Origin: Skermanella rosea
Lineage (GTDB): Bacteria; Pseudomonadota; Alphaproteobacteria; Azospirillales; Azospirillaceae
Length of the DNA stretch: 64,000 nt
Direction: 5' to 3'
Assembly (NCBI RefSeq): GCF_016806835.2
Contig: NZ_CP086111.1
Location: 241,501-305,500, forward strand
The translations under genes and the position numbers were made by a program. Below the pieces are notes generated by a model. That model was given only the letters and a program-made list of their open reading frames with translations. It did not search any database and was not told the DNA's origin. Shown in pieces: positions 49,693-58,296 of the stretch. Position 1 is the first letter of the stretch. The number at the start of each line of letters is the position of its first letter.

Positions 49693-50193
49693 TTAGCGCT
49701 TCGAGAACTGGAAGCTGCGGCGGGCCTTGGCGCGGCCGTACTTCTTACGCTCGACGACGCGGGCGTCGCGGGTCAGGAAGCCGGCGGCCTTCAGCGGCGA
49801 GCGCAGGCCCGGCTCGTAGTAGGTCAGCGCCTTCGAGATGCCGTGGCGCACCGCACCGGCCTGGCCCGACAGGCCGCCGCCGGCGACCGTGCAGGTCACG
49901 TCGTACTGGTCGATGCGGGCGACGATCTCGAACGGCTGGTTCAACAGCATGCGCAGCACCGGGCGGGCGAAATACACGCCGATGTCGCGGCCGTTGACGG
50001 TGACCTTGCCGGAGCCGGGCTTGATCCAGACGCGGGCGACCGCGTTCTTCCGCTTGCCGGTGGCATAGGCGCGGCCCTGGGCGTCGATCTTCGGCTCGGG
50101 CGCCGCGGCGACGGCGTCGACGGCGGTGACCGTGGAGGAGGCGCCGCCGGTCAGGTTCTTCAGATCGGCAAGGGTGGTGGTGACCTGCGCCAT
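49693..50193 (-). CDS. rpsI: 30S ribosomal protein S9
   Basis: 166 residues; core [35 protein letters not shown] and [17 protein letters not shown], with the basic tail [17 protein letters not shown] that reaches the decoding centre. The N-terminal 35 residues are a lineage-specific extension. It starts 2 bases after rplM on the minus strand. Confidence 0.97.
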   Translation of the reverse strand: MAQVTTTLADLKNLTGGASSTVTAVDAVAAAPEPKIDAQGRAYATGKRKNAVARVWIKPGSGKVTVNGRDIGVYFARPVLRMLLNQPFEIVARIDQYDVTCTVAGGGLSGQAGAVRHGISKALTYYEPGLRSPLKAAGFLTRDARVVERKKYGRAKARRSFQFSKR

Positions 50194-50195
50194 GA

Positions 50196-50660
50196 TTATG
50201 CGATCCTCTTGTTCTTCGGGTTCCGGGCGCCGATGTCCAGCACTTCCGGCTGCTGGGCTTCGTGCGGATGGGCGGTGCCGCCGTATACCTTCAGGTTGCC
50301 CATCTGCTTGCGGCCCAGCGGACCGCGCGGAACCATGCGCTCGACCGCCTTGATGATCACGCGCTCGGGATACTTGCCATCCAGGATCTGCCCCTTGGAA
50401 CGGCCCTTGATGCCGCCGGGATAGCCGGTGTGCCAGTAGAAGATGTCGTCGTTGCGCTTGTTGCCGGTCAGGCGGACCTTCTCGGCATTGATGACGATGA
50501 TGTTATCGCCGCAGTCGACGTGCGGGGTATAGAACGGCTTGTGCTTGCCGCGCAGGATGTTGGCGATGATGCTCGCCATACGTCCGAGGACGAGGCCTTC
50601 CGCGTCGATTACGAACCACTTCTTTTCGACTTCGGACGGCTTCAGGGACAGGGTCTTCAT
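50196..50660 (-). CDS. rplM: 50S ribosomal protein L13
   Basis: 154 residues; [53 protein letters not shown] and [20 protein letters not shown] are diagnostic. Start ATG 50660, preceded by GAGAGAGTGGCA; an upstream in-frame start at 50693 adds residues not seen in the family. First gene of the rplM-rpsI operon, with a leader of about 60 bases. Confidence 0.97.
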   Translation of the reverse strand: MKTLSLKPSEVEKKWFVIDAEGLVLGRMASIIANILRGKHKPFYTPHVDCGDNIIVINAEKVRLTGNKRNDDIFYWHTGYPGGIKGRSKGQILDGKYPERVIIKAVERMVPRGPLGRKQMGNLKVYGGTAHPHEAQQPEVLDIGARNPKNKRIA

Positions 50661-50726
50661 TGCCACTCTCTCAAGAAATACCGGTAACGGCACGAGAGCG
50701 GGACTCCCCTGCCGAAGTTGGGCGCT

Positions 50727-50756
50727 GTTCTAGGGTGCCGGCAGGGTGCAAGTCAA
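50727..50756 (-). promoter_or_regulatory. Promoter of rplM-rpsI
   Basis: On the minus strand TTGACT (50756-50751), an 18-base spacer and TAGAAC (50732-50727) form a good sigma-70 promoter about 70 bases before the L13 start. Confidence 0.65.
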
Positions 50757-50791
50757 CCGAAAAGCGCCACCATGGCAGGGATTTAGCGTTG

Positions 50792-50875
50792 CGGTATCAT
50801 AATACCGTTCGGTTTATGCCCTTGTTGGAAAAGGCTTTTTTCGATTGGTTTCACCATGCGGTATCAAGATACCGC
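50792..50875. promoter_or_regulatory. Two related GGTATC palindromes upstream of rplM
   Basis: CGGTATCATAATACCG (50792-50807) and the perfect palindrome GCGGTATCAAGATACCGC (50858-50875) share both half-sites and lie 66 bases apart, between the rplM promoter and the 3' end of the thioesterase gene. They look like twin operators or small dispersed repeats; the binding protein is unknown. Confidence 0.5.
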
Positions 50876-50882
50876 ACCCGTC

Positions 50883-51329
50883 TCAAGCCAGCATGGTGAC
50901 GGGAGGGCGGTCGGGCGGGATGCTGTAGGTGCCGGTGACGTGGGCGACCGGGTCGTCCTCGCCCTCGGAATAGAGCAGGATGTCGCCATAGGCCAGCCGC
51001 TTGCCCAGCTTCAGCACGCGCGCTTCCGCGATTACCGCCCGCTGGCCGGGCCTGCGCAGGAAATTGATGGTCATGCTGGTGGTGACCGCCAGCTCGACCC
51101 GGCCGATCAGGCTGAGCACGGCGCCGTAGAGCGCCACGTCGGCAAGGCCGAACAAGGCGGGACCCGTCACGGTGCCGCCCGGCCGCACGAAATCCTGGCG
51201 GTAGGGCATGCGCAGCCGGATCGTCCCGGCGCCCACGCTCTCGACCGCGACGCCATAGCTGCCGACCAGCGGCACGCCCTCCCGGATCAGCGTTTCCAGT
51301 TCCGCCGCCGCGATCGCCGACTCACCCAT
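50883..51329 (-). CDS. PaaI-type hotdog thioesterase
   Basis: 148 residues with FVRPGGTVTGPALFGLADVA, a variant of the PaaI motif in which the usual H-G-G is T-G-P but the Asp is retained, followed by LAVTTSMTINFLRRPGQ and a final strand. Probable acyl-CoA thioesterase; the motif variant may alter activity. Divergent from the enoyl-CoA hydratase gene across 130 bases. Confidence 0.82.
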   Translation of the reverse strand: MGESAIAAAELETLIREGVPLVGSYGVAVESVGAGTIRLRMPYRQDFVRPGGTVTGPALFGLADVALYGAVLSLIGRVELAVTTSMTINFLRRPGQRAVIAEARVLKLGKRLAYGDILLYSEGEDDPVAHVTGTYSIPPDRPPVTMLA

Positions 51330-51459
51330 TTCCCAGGCCCCCCGTCATCTCGTCTCTTGAATCCCTTCGTCGCATGGTTTCCCATGCGCGTCACCATCCA
51401 AGCGCACCATCGCCCCAAGCGAACCATCACACAGCCAAAATGAACGGGAGACCGCCACC

Positions 51460-52275
51460 ATGACAGCCACAGGCTCGGCCCCGGCCGCCGCCCGCCCCGC
51501 GGAACCGATCCTCCTGCGCGAGGTCCGCGACGGCGTGGCGACGCTGACGCTGAACCGGCCCGCCGCCCGCAACGCGCTCTCCATGGAGCTGATGACCCTG
51601 CTGATCGAGGAGCTGGAGGATATCCGCGACGACGCCGGGATCGCGGTGGTGGTGCTGGCCGGGGCCGGCCCGGCCTTCTGCGCCGGCCACGACCTGAAGG
51701 AGATCCGCGCCAACCCCGGGCGGGAGACCTACGAGGCGCTGTTCCGCCAGTGCTCCCGCCTGATGCTGACGATCACCCGCCTGCGCCAGCCGGTGATCGC
51801 CCGGGTCCACGGCATCGCCACGGCGGCCGGCTGCCAGCTGGTCGCGACCTGCGACCTCGCCGTCGCGGCGGACACCACCCGCTTCGCGACCCCCGGCGTC
51901 AATATCGGCCTGTTCTGCTCCACCCCCATGGTGGCGCTGTCCCGCGCGGTCGGCCGCAAGCACGCGATGGAGATGCTGCTGACCGGCGACATGATCGGCG
52001 CCGGCGACGCCGTGATGTTCGGCCTGATCAACCAGGCGGTGCCCGAAGCCGAGCTGGACGCGACCGTCCAGGATCTCGCCGCCCGCATCGCGTCCAAGTC
52101 GCCGCTGACCCTGGCGATCGGCAAGGAGGCCTTCTACCGCCAGCTCGACATGGGCCTGGACGACGCCTACGCCTATGCCAGCGACGTCATGACCAGGAAC
52201 ATGCTGGCCCGCGACGCGGAGGAGGGGATCGACGCCTTCCTCGCCAAGCGCCCGCCGGTGTGGGAAGGCCGGTAG
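51460..52275 (+). CDS. Enoyl-CoA hydratase/isomerase family protein
   Basis: 271-residue crotonase-fold protein: LNRPAARNALSMELM, the oxyanion site AGPAFCAGHDLKEIRANPG, then ATAAGCQLVATCDLAVAADT and TPGVNIGLFCSTPMVALS. In the first oxyanion region the catalytic glutamates of classical hydratases are not clearly conserved, so hydratase activity is not certain. It resembles ECHDC3-like proteins. GGGAGACC precedes the ATG. No pathway neighbours. Confidence 0.85.
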   Translation: MTATGSAPAAARPAEPILLREVRDGVATLTLNRPAARNALSMELMTLLIEELEDIRDDAGIAVVVLAGAGPAFCAGHDLKEIRANPGRETYEALFRQCSRLMLTITRLRQPVIARVHGIATAAGCQLVATCDLAVAADTTRFATPGVNIGLFCSTPMVALSRAVGRKHAMEMLLTGDMIGAGDAVMFGLINQAVPEAELDATVQDLAARIASKSPLTLAIGKEAFYRQLDMGLDDAYAYASDVMTRNMLARDAEEGIDAFLAKRPPVWEGR

Positions 52276-52833
52276 GGAGGGACTGCCTGAGACCCTGGCT
52301 TCATTGCCTGCCGTAGACGATGTCTGCCAGGAAGATGAGGGAGTTGCCCACAAATGCGCGCAAGTAGGCCAGAATGTTTTTCAGGTCTTATCTGTGTCCA
52401 TCTGCGTGAATCTGTGGATGAATGATGATCCCTGCCGCTGACGACGCTGGGCCGGGAAGAAGGAGTTTTGCCACAGATTACGGCGATATCCTCAGATGAT
52501 CCGGGCCGTATCTTTGTCCATCGCCGTAATCTCTGGCAAGAACCTGAAATACGCTTGCGTCCCTCCCGATGTACCGGACCGCACCCCTGGACCGGGACAC
52601 GGAAAATGATGACGATCCATGACATTTCGCCCCTTCCGCCGGGGGTGGGCGGCGGGACCGCCGCCGCGCGCCGGCAAGGCCGCGCCCCGCCGCATCCCCC
52701 GAAAGCGCCGAATATCGCCGCCGGGCTTTGATGTATCGCAATGTCGGGACCGACCTGTCCGGTTCACACTGCGTTCCGTGATCCGCGGCGTGCGCGCCGG
52801 CGGAGACGGCGATGCAGACCCGAGGCGGACGGA
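52276..52833. repeat. 558-base intergenic region with repeat copy 2 and a partial copy
   Basis: Copy 2 of the palindromic repeat is at 52470-52537 (CCACAGATTACGGCGAT against ATCGCCGTAATCTCTGG, core GATGATCCGG). A right-half relative at about 52387-52421 reads TCCATCTGCGTGAATCTGTG. The part after 52560 is GC-rich without genes and includes the putative FNR site at 52728-52741. Confidence 0.75.
52728..52741 (+). promoter_or_regulatory. Putative FNR/anaerobox upstream of ccoG
   Basis: TTGATGTATCGCAA matches the anaerobox TTGAT-N4-ATCAA at eight of ten positions, 92 bases before the ccoG start. FnrN, encoded at the end of the same cluster, keeps the recognition-helix residues for this half-site. 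Confidence 0.4.
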
Positions 52834-54285
52834 ATGACGACGACGACCCAGATCCACGGCGCGGCGGAGGAGCAGGCTCCCAAGTCGCTTTTCAAGAACC
52901 GGGAGAAAGTCTACCCGCGATCGGTCGCGGGCAAGTTCCGAAACCTCAAATGGGCCGCCGTCGTCGTCCTGCTCGGCATCTACTACCTGGTTCCCTGGAT
53001 CCGCTGGGACCGCGGGCCGACCGCGCCGGACCAGGCGGTGCTGGTCGACATGACGGGGCCGCGCCTGTATTTCTTCTTCATCGAGATCTGGCCGCAGGAG
53101 ATCTACTACCTCACCGGGCTGCTGATCATGGCCGCGGTCGGGCTGTTCCTCGCCACCTCGTTGGCCGGGCGCATCTGGTGCGGCTACGCCTGCCCGCAGA
53201 CCGTGTGGACCGACCTCTACATGTGGGTCGAGCGCAAGATCGAGGGCGACCGGTCGGAACGCATCCGGCTGGACAAGGGGCCGTGGACCGGGTCCAAGGC
53301 GCTGAAGAAGATCGCGAAGCATTCGTCCTGGCTCGTCATCGCCTTCCTGACCGGCGGCGCCTGGGCGATGTACTTCACCGACGCGCCGACGCTGGTCTAC
53401 AACCTGTTCCACTTCCAGCTCGACAGCCAGTCGATCTTCTTCATCTCCCTGCTGACCTTCACCACCTACCTGCTGGGCGGCTGGGCGCGCGAGCAGGTCT
53501 GCACCTACATGTGCCCCTGGCCGCGCTTCCAGAGCGCCATGATCGACGAGGACAGCCTGATCGTCACTTACGAGGGCTGGCGGGGCGAGCCGCGCGGGGC
53601 CAAGCGCAAGGACCAGTCCTGGGAAGGGCGGGGCGACTGCATCGACTGCAAGGCCTGCGTCCATGTCTGCCCGACCGGCATCGACATCCGCGACGGGCTC
53701 CAGATGGAATGCATCGGCTGCGGCCTGTGCGTCGACGCCTGCAACGACATCATGACGAAGATCGGCCGGCCGCTCAATCTCGTCACCTTCGACACGCACA
53801 ACAACCAGGTCGCCCGCTCCTGCGGGGAGAAGACCAGCGTCAAGCTGCTGCGGCCGCGCACCGTCATCTACGGCCTGATCCTGGTCGTCCTGCTTGGCCT
53901 GATGGCCGCAGGCCTGATCTTCCGCCCGCAGCTCGACATCAGCGTGCTGCGCGACCGCGCGCCGCTGTTCGTCACGCTGTCGGACGGCGACATCCGCAAC
54001 GGCTACACCTTCAAGATCTCCAACATGACCCGGTACCAGAAGGAATACAGCCTTCAGCTCGCCGGCGTGCCCGGCGCCACCCTGTCGGTGATCGGCCAGG
54101 ACGAGAGGCTGGACCGGATCGAACTCTCCGCCAAGCCGGACACCGTCGCGACGTACCGGATCTACGTGCGGACCCCGCCGGCCGCCCTCAAGGCGACCTC
54201 GACCCCCGTCACCTTCACCCTGACCGACCAGCAGACCTCCGAGACGGCGGGCTACGACTCGGTCTTCATCGGCCCGGACAAGTGA
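52834..54285 (+). CDS. ccoG: Cytochrome cbb3 oxidase accessory protein CcoG (FixG)
   Basis: Membrane iron-sulfur protein needed for assembly of cbb3 oxidase, linked to copper reduction and delivery. 483 residues with about five helices, CGYACPQTVWTDLYMWVE and TYMCPWPRFQSAM, two 4Fe-4S motifs (CIDCKACVHVCPTG, CIGCGLCVDACN) and a C-terminal periplasmic Ig-like domain. ATG 52834 follows GGCGGACGGA. First gene of ccoGHIS; the oxidase subunits ccoNOPQ are not in the window. Confidence 0.95.
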   Translation: MTTTTQIHGAAEEQAPKSLFKNREKVYPRSVAGKFRNLKWAAVVVLLGIYYLVPWIRWDRGPTAPDQAVLVDMTGPRLYFFFIEIWPQEIYYLTGLLIMAAVGLFLATSLAGRIWCGYACPQTVWTDLYMWVERKIEGDRSERIRLDKGPWTGSKALKKIAKHSSWLVIAFLTGGAWAMYFTDAPTLVYNLFHFQLDSQSIFFISLLTFTTYLLGGWAREQVCTYMCPWPRFQSAMIDEDSLIVTYEGWRGEPRGAKRKDQSWEGRGDCIDCKACVHVCPTGIDIRDGLQMECIGCGLCVDACNDIMTKIGRPLNLVTFDTHNNQVARSCGEKTSVKLLRPRTVIYGLILVVLLGLMAAGLIFRPQLDISVLRDRAPLFVTLSDGDIRNGYTFKISNMTRYQKEYSLQLAGVPGATLSVIGQDERLDRIELSAKPDTVATYRIYVRTPPAALKATSTPVTFTLTDQQTSETAGYDSVFIGPDK

Positions 54286-54292
54286 CGTCACG

Positions 54293-54820
54293 ATGGACCC
54301 CATGAGCAGCACCATGAACATCGACCAGCAGCAGTCCCGCCCGGGCGGAAGATCGCCGGGGTGGTGGTACCCGTGGATCTTCGTCGCCTTCTTCTTCGTC
54401 ACCGTCGGGGTGAACGCGACGATGGTCTATTTCGCGATGAACACCTGGACCGGGCTGGAAACCCAGCACTACTGGCAGCGCGGCACCACCTACAACGCCG
54501 CCATCGAGGGCGCCCGCCGCCAGCAGGAACGCGGCTGGCAGGTCGGGATCGACTTCCAGGCGGCGGCCCTGCAGGGCCGGCTGACGGTGGACCTGAAGGA
54601 CCATCACGGCAACCTCCTGAACGGCGCCACGGTGACCGCCCGGGTCGTCCGCCCGACCAGCGAGGGCCACGACTTCGCGGTCGACCTGACCTACCAGGGC
54701 CAGGGCCGCTACGGCGCGGAGTTCGCGATGCCGTTGGCCGGCCAGTGGGACATCCGGATCGTCGCCGACCATCCCCAGGGAGACTACCAGGAAGTCCGCC
54801 GGGTCGTGGTCAAGGGGTGA
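54293..54820 (+). CDS. ccoH: Cbb3 oxidase assembly protein CcoH (FixH)
   Basis: 175 residues with one N-terminal membrane helix (WYPWIFVAFFFVTVGVNATM) and a periplasmic domain containing YNAAIEGARRQQERGW, the conserved FixH region. Interacts with the CcoN subunit during assembly. It begins 7 bases after ccoG and ends 10 bases before ccoI. Confidence 0.92.
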   Translation: MDPMSSTMNIDQQQSRPGGRSPGWWYPWIFVAFFFVTVGVNATMVYFAMNTWTGLETQHYWQRGTTYNAAIEGARRQQERGWQVGIDFQAAALQGRLTVDLKDHHGNLLNGATVTARVVRPTSEGHDFAVDLTYQGQGRYGAEFAMPLAGQWDIRIVADHPQGDYQEVRRVVVKG

Positions 54821-54830
54821 TGACCCGGGC

Positions 54831-57326
54831 ATGAGCACCTCAACCGCTTCCATTCCCGCCTCCACGCTTCCCGGCACCTGCCTCCATTGCGGCCAGGAGG
54901 TCCCCGGCCGGGGCGCCGGCTTCTGCTGCTCCGGCTGCGAGGCCGCCTGGGCGCTGATCCGCGACCTGGGGCTGGACACCTACTACGCCCGCCGCTCCAT
55001 CGATCCCGACGCGCGGCCGATCCGCCCGGACGAGGACGCGGCCCCCGCCGACTTCTCGGCCCATGTCTCGGCCGGCGCCGACGGGCGGGCCAGCCTGCAC
55101 CTGATGGTGGACGGCCTGCAATGCGCCGCCTGCGTCTGGCTGATCGAGACCGTGCTGCGCCGGCAGCCCGGCGTCACCCATGCCCGGCTCAACATGACGA
55201 CCCGCCGGCTGACCGTGACCTGGGACCCGGCCGTGACCGACGCCGCCGGGGTCGCCGGCGCCGTGGTCCGCCTGGGCTACCGGCTGGTGCCGTTCGATCC
55301 GGCGAAGCTGGAGGCGGCCGAGGCGGTGAAGGAACGCGAGCTGCTGCGGGCGCTCGGCGTCTCCGGCTTCGCCGCCGCCAACGTGATGCTGCTGTCGGTC
55401 GCGATCTGGGCCGGGCACTCCCAGGGGATGGGGCCGGCGACCCGCGACCTGATGCACTGGGTCTCGGCCCTGATCGCGATGCCGGCGATCCTCTACGCCG
55501 CCCGTCCGTTCGCCCGCTCCGCGTGGGCGGCGCTGTCGGCCCGGCGCACCAACATGGACGTGCCGATCTCCATCGGCGTGACGCTCGCGACCGGGATGAG
55601 CCTGGCCGAGACGATCCGCGGCGCGGAGCACGCCTATTTCGACAGCGCCGTGACGCTGCTGTTCTTCCTGCTGATCGGGCGCTATCTGGACCTGCGGGCG
55701 CGGGGTCGGGCGCGGTCCGCGGCCGAGCACCTGCTGGCGCTGGGCTCCTCGGCGGTCACCGTGATCGACGCCGACGGGCGCGGGCGCGTCGTCCGGCCGG
55801 GCGAGGTCGCCGCCGGCATGACCGTGCTGGTCGCCGCCGGGGAGCGCATCCCCGTGGACGGCCGGGTCTCCGACGGCGTCTCGGACATCGATACCGGCCT
55901 GATCACCGGGGAGAGCGTGCCGGGCGCCGCCAGGCCGGGCGACCAGGTGTTCGCCGGGACCCTCAACCTGACCGCGCCGCTCCGGCTGACCGTCACCGCC
56001 GTGGGCGAAGGTACCCTGCTGGCCGAGATCGTGCGGATGATGGAGGTCGCGGAGCAGGGCAGGGCGCGCTACGTGGCCCTGGCCGACCGGGTGTCGCGGG
56101 GCTATGCGCCGGTGGTCCACCTGACCGCCCTGGCGACCTTCCTCGGCTGGGTGGTCCTGGCCGGCAGCCCGTGGCAGCCGGCCCTGCTCAACGCCATCGC
56201 TGTGCTGATCATCACCTGCCCCTGCGCGCTGGCGCTGGCGGTGCCGGTGGTCCAGGTGATCGCCAGCGGCCGGCTGATGCGCCAGGGCATCCTGCTGAAG
56301 TCGGCCACGGCGCTGGAGCGGCTGACCGGAGTCGATACCGTCGTGTTCGACAAGACCGGCACCCTGACCGAGGGGCGGCCCGAACTCCAGGGTGCCGACG
56401 GGGCGGAGGACGCGGACCTGCGGCTTGCCGCCGCGATCGCCGGGGCCAGCCGCCACCCCCTGGCGCGGGCCCTGTGCCGTGCCGTGCCGGGGGTTCCGGT
56501 GGCGTCCGGCGTGCGCGAGGTGCCCGGCGCCGGCCTCGGCCTCGATGGGCCGGGAGGGGAGATCCGGCTGGGCAGCCGCCGCTTCACCGGCGCGGAAGAG
56601 GGGGGCGAGTCGGCCGGCGAGTCGGCCGGTCCGGAGCTGTGGCTGGCCCGGCCGGGCCGCCGCCCCGTCCGCTTCGCCTTCAGCGATGCCCTGCGGCCCG
56701 ACGCCGTCGAGGTGGTTGCGGCCCTGCGGGCCGGCGGCAAGCGGGTTCTGCTGCTGTCCGGCGACCGGCGTCCCGCCGTGGCGGCCTGCGCCGCCCGCCT
56801 GGGCATCGAGGAGTGGCGGGCCGCCCAGGCGCCGGCCGACAAGGCCGCCTGCCTGGAGGAGCTGGCCCGGTCCGGGGCCACCGTGCTGATGGTCGGCGAC
56901 GGCCTCAACGACGCGCCGGCGCTCGCCGCGGCCCATGTCTCCATGTCGCCGGCCACCGCGGCGGACGTCAGCCAGACGGCGGCCGACGTGGTGTTCCAGG
57001 GTATCAGGCTGAGACCGATCCTGGAGGCGCTGGACGTCGCGCGGCGGTCGGACCGGCTGGTCCGCCAGAACTTCGCCCTGACCTTCCTCTATAACTTATT
57101 GACTATACCGGTGGCGGTGGCCGGGCTGGTGACTCCGCTGATCGCGGCGCTCGCCATGTCCTCGTCGTCGCTGATCGTCATCCTCAACGCCCTGCGCCTC
57201 GCCCGGCGCCGGGCCAACCCGGGACAGTCCCATGGACGTGCTCATATATCTCATTCCCTTGGCGGTGGGCCTGGGACTCCTGGGCCTTCTGGGCTTCCTG
57301 TGGTGCCTGAGGTCCGGCCAGTTTGA
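54831..57326 (+). CDS. ccoI: Copper-transporting P1B ATPase CcoI (FixI)
   Basis: Delivers copper for the cbb3 oxidase CuB centre. 831 residues: an N-terminal Cys-rich region (CLHCGQEV, CCSGCEAAW), a heavy-metal domain with GLQCAACVWL, eight predicted helices, the metal motif TCPCALALAVP, phosphorylation site DKTGTLTEG and hinge GDGLNDAPALAAA. The last 31 residues overlap ccoS in another frame and are low-complexity. Central gene of the assembly cluster. Confidence 0.94.
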   Translation: MSTSTASIPASTLPGTCLHCGQEVPGRGAGFCCSGCEAAWALIRDLGLDTYYARRSIDPDARPIRPDEDAAPADFSAHVSAGADGRASLHLMVDGLQCAACVWLIETVLRRQPGVTHARLNMTTRRLTVTWDPAVTDAAGVAGAVVRLGYRLVPFDPAKLEAAEAVKERELLRALGVSGFAAANVMLLSVAIWAGHSQGMGPATRDLMHWVSALIAMPAILYAARPFARSAWAALSARRTNMDVPISIGVTLATGMSLAETIRGAEHAYFDSAVTLLFFLLIGRYLDLRARGRARSAAEHLLALGSSAVTVIDADGRGRVVRPGEVAAGMTVLVAAGERIPVDGRVSDGVSDIDTGLITGESVPGAARPGDQVFAGTLNLTAPLRLTVTAVGEGTLLAEIVRMMEVAEQGRARYVALADRVSRGYAPVVHLTALATFLGWVVLAGSPWQPALLNAIAVLIITCPCALALAVPVVQVIASGRLMRQGILLKSATALERLTGVDTVVFDKTGTLTEGRPELQGADGAEDADLRLAAAIAGASRHPLARALCRAVPGVPVASGVREVPGAGLGLDGPGGEIRLGSRRFTGAEEGGESAGESAGPELWLARPGRRPVRFAFSDALRPDAVEVVAALRAGGKRVLLLSGDRRPAVAACAARLGIEEWRAAQAPADKAACLEELARSGATVLMVGDGLNDAPALAAAHVSMSPATAADVSQTAADVVFQGIRLRPILEALDVARRSDRLVRQNFALTFLYNLLTIPVAVAGLVTPLIAALAMSSSSLIVILNALRLARRRANPGQSHGRAHISHSLGGGPGTPGPSGLPVVPEVRPV

Positions 57327-57408
57327 CGACCTCGACGGAGCCGCCAACCGCATCCTGTTCGACGATGACGAGCGTGTAACACCGCAGCCGCGAAACGACC
57401 AAAAATAA
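57232..57408 (+). CDS. ccoS: Cbb3 oxidase maturation protein CcoS (FixS)
   Basis: 58 residues: MDVLIYLIPLAVGLGLLGLL forms one membrane helix, followed by the signature FLWCLRSGQFDDLDG and an acidic end. Needed for inserting haem and copper into CcoN. It overlaps the 3' end of ccoI by 95 bases in a different frame. Because of its size it is easily missed. Confidence 0.92.
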   Translation: MDVLIYLIPLAVGLGLLGLLGFLWCLRSGQFDDLDGAANRILFDDDERVTPQPRNDQK

Positions 57409-57509
57409 CCCCTATGAGAATGGTTATATTCAGGCGTGTTGCAATCTTGCGAAAAATCCAATTTATAACCAGAATGGAATAGGGAAGCAGAAGGGCGGGG
57501 GGAATTGCG

Positions 57510-58247
57510 ATGCCTCCATTCGACATGGGCAGGGTGCGCGACAAGGGTGCTGCCGCGGAGACGACGCCCTGCGGCGCGTGTCCGGTTCGGACGCTGACGG
57601 TCTGTGCGGCGTTGGAGGCGGACGAGGTGCGTCGGCTCGCCGATATCGTCCAGATGCAGCGCATGGAGGGCAACCAGACGATCTTCGCCGAAGGCGATCA
57701 GGCGGACGCCCTGTTCAACGTGACCTCCGGCACGGTCAAGCTCTACAAGCTGCTGCCCGACGGACGCCGCCAGATCACGGGGTTCCTGGTCACCGGCGAC
57801 TTCCTCGGGCTCGCCATGAACGAGAGCTACGCCTATTCGGCGGAAACGGTGACGCCCACGTCGCTCTGCAGGTTCCCGCGCCGCAAGATGGAGGCGCTGC
57901 TGGACGAGTTCCCCAAGATGCAGCGGCGCCTGTTCTCCATGGCGTCCAACGAGCTGGCGGCGGCGCAGGACCAGATGCTGCTGCTCGGCCGCAAGACCGC
58001 GCGGGAGAAGATCTGTTCGTTCCTGCTGATGCTGTCGCAGCGCCAGTCGCGCCGGGGCCACAAGGAGAACCCGGTCTACGTCCCGATGAGCCGGGCCGAC
58101 ATCGCCGACTATCTCGGCCTCACGACCGAGACCGTCAGCCGGACCTTCACCCAGCTCAAGACCTCCCAGGCGATCTCGCTCCAGGAGGGCAACCGGATCC
58201 AGATCGCCGACATGGACGGCATCTACGACATGGCCGAAGGCGTCTGA
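57510..58247 (+). CDS. fnrN: FNR-type oxygen-responsive regulator FnrN
   Basis: 245-residue CRP/FNR activator. Cys21, Cys24 and Cys32 (PCGACPVRTLTVC) plus Cys120 can hold a 4Fe-4S oxygen sensor; the cyclic-nucleotide-like domain and the helix-turn-helix MSRADIADYLGLTTETVSRTF follow. The ETVSR recognition residues predict binding to TTGAT-N4-ATCAA. It closes the ccoGHIS cluster and probably controls it under low oxygen. Upstream, TGGTTATA and TATAACCA form an 8-bp inverted repeat; no clear anaerobox is seen there. Confidence 0.92.
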   Translation: MPPFDMGRVRDKGAAAETTPCGACPVRTLTVCAALEADEVRRLADIVQMQRMEGNQTIFAEGDQADALFNVTSGTVKLYKLLPDGRRQITGFLVTGDFLGLAMNESYAYSAETVTPTSLCRFPRRKMEALLDEFPKMQRRLFSMASNELAAAQDQMLLLGRKTAREKICSFLLMLSQRQSRRGHKENPVYVPMSRADIADYLGLTTETVSRTFTQLKTSQAISLQEGNRIQIADMDGIYDMAEGV

Positions 58248-58296
58248 TCGCTCCCGGCCGCCGCGGTTTTCCCCGGGTTCGCCGGGAACCGAGCCG

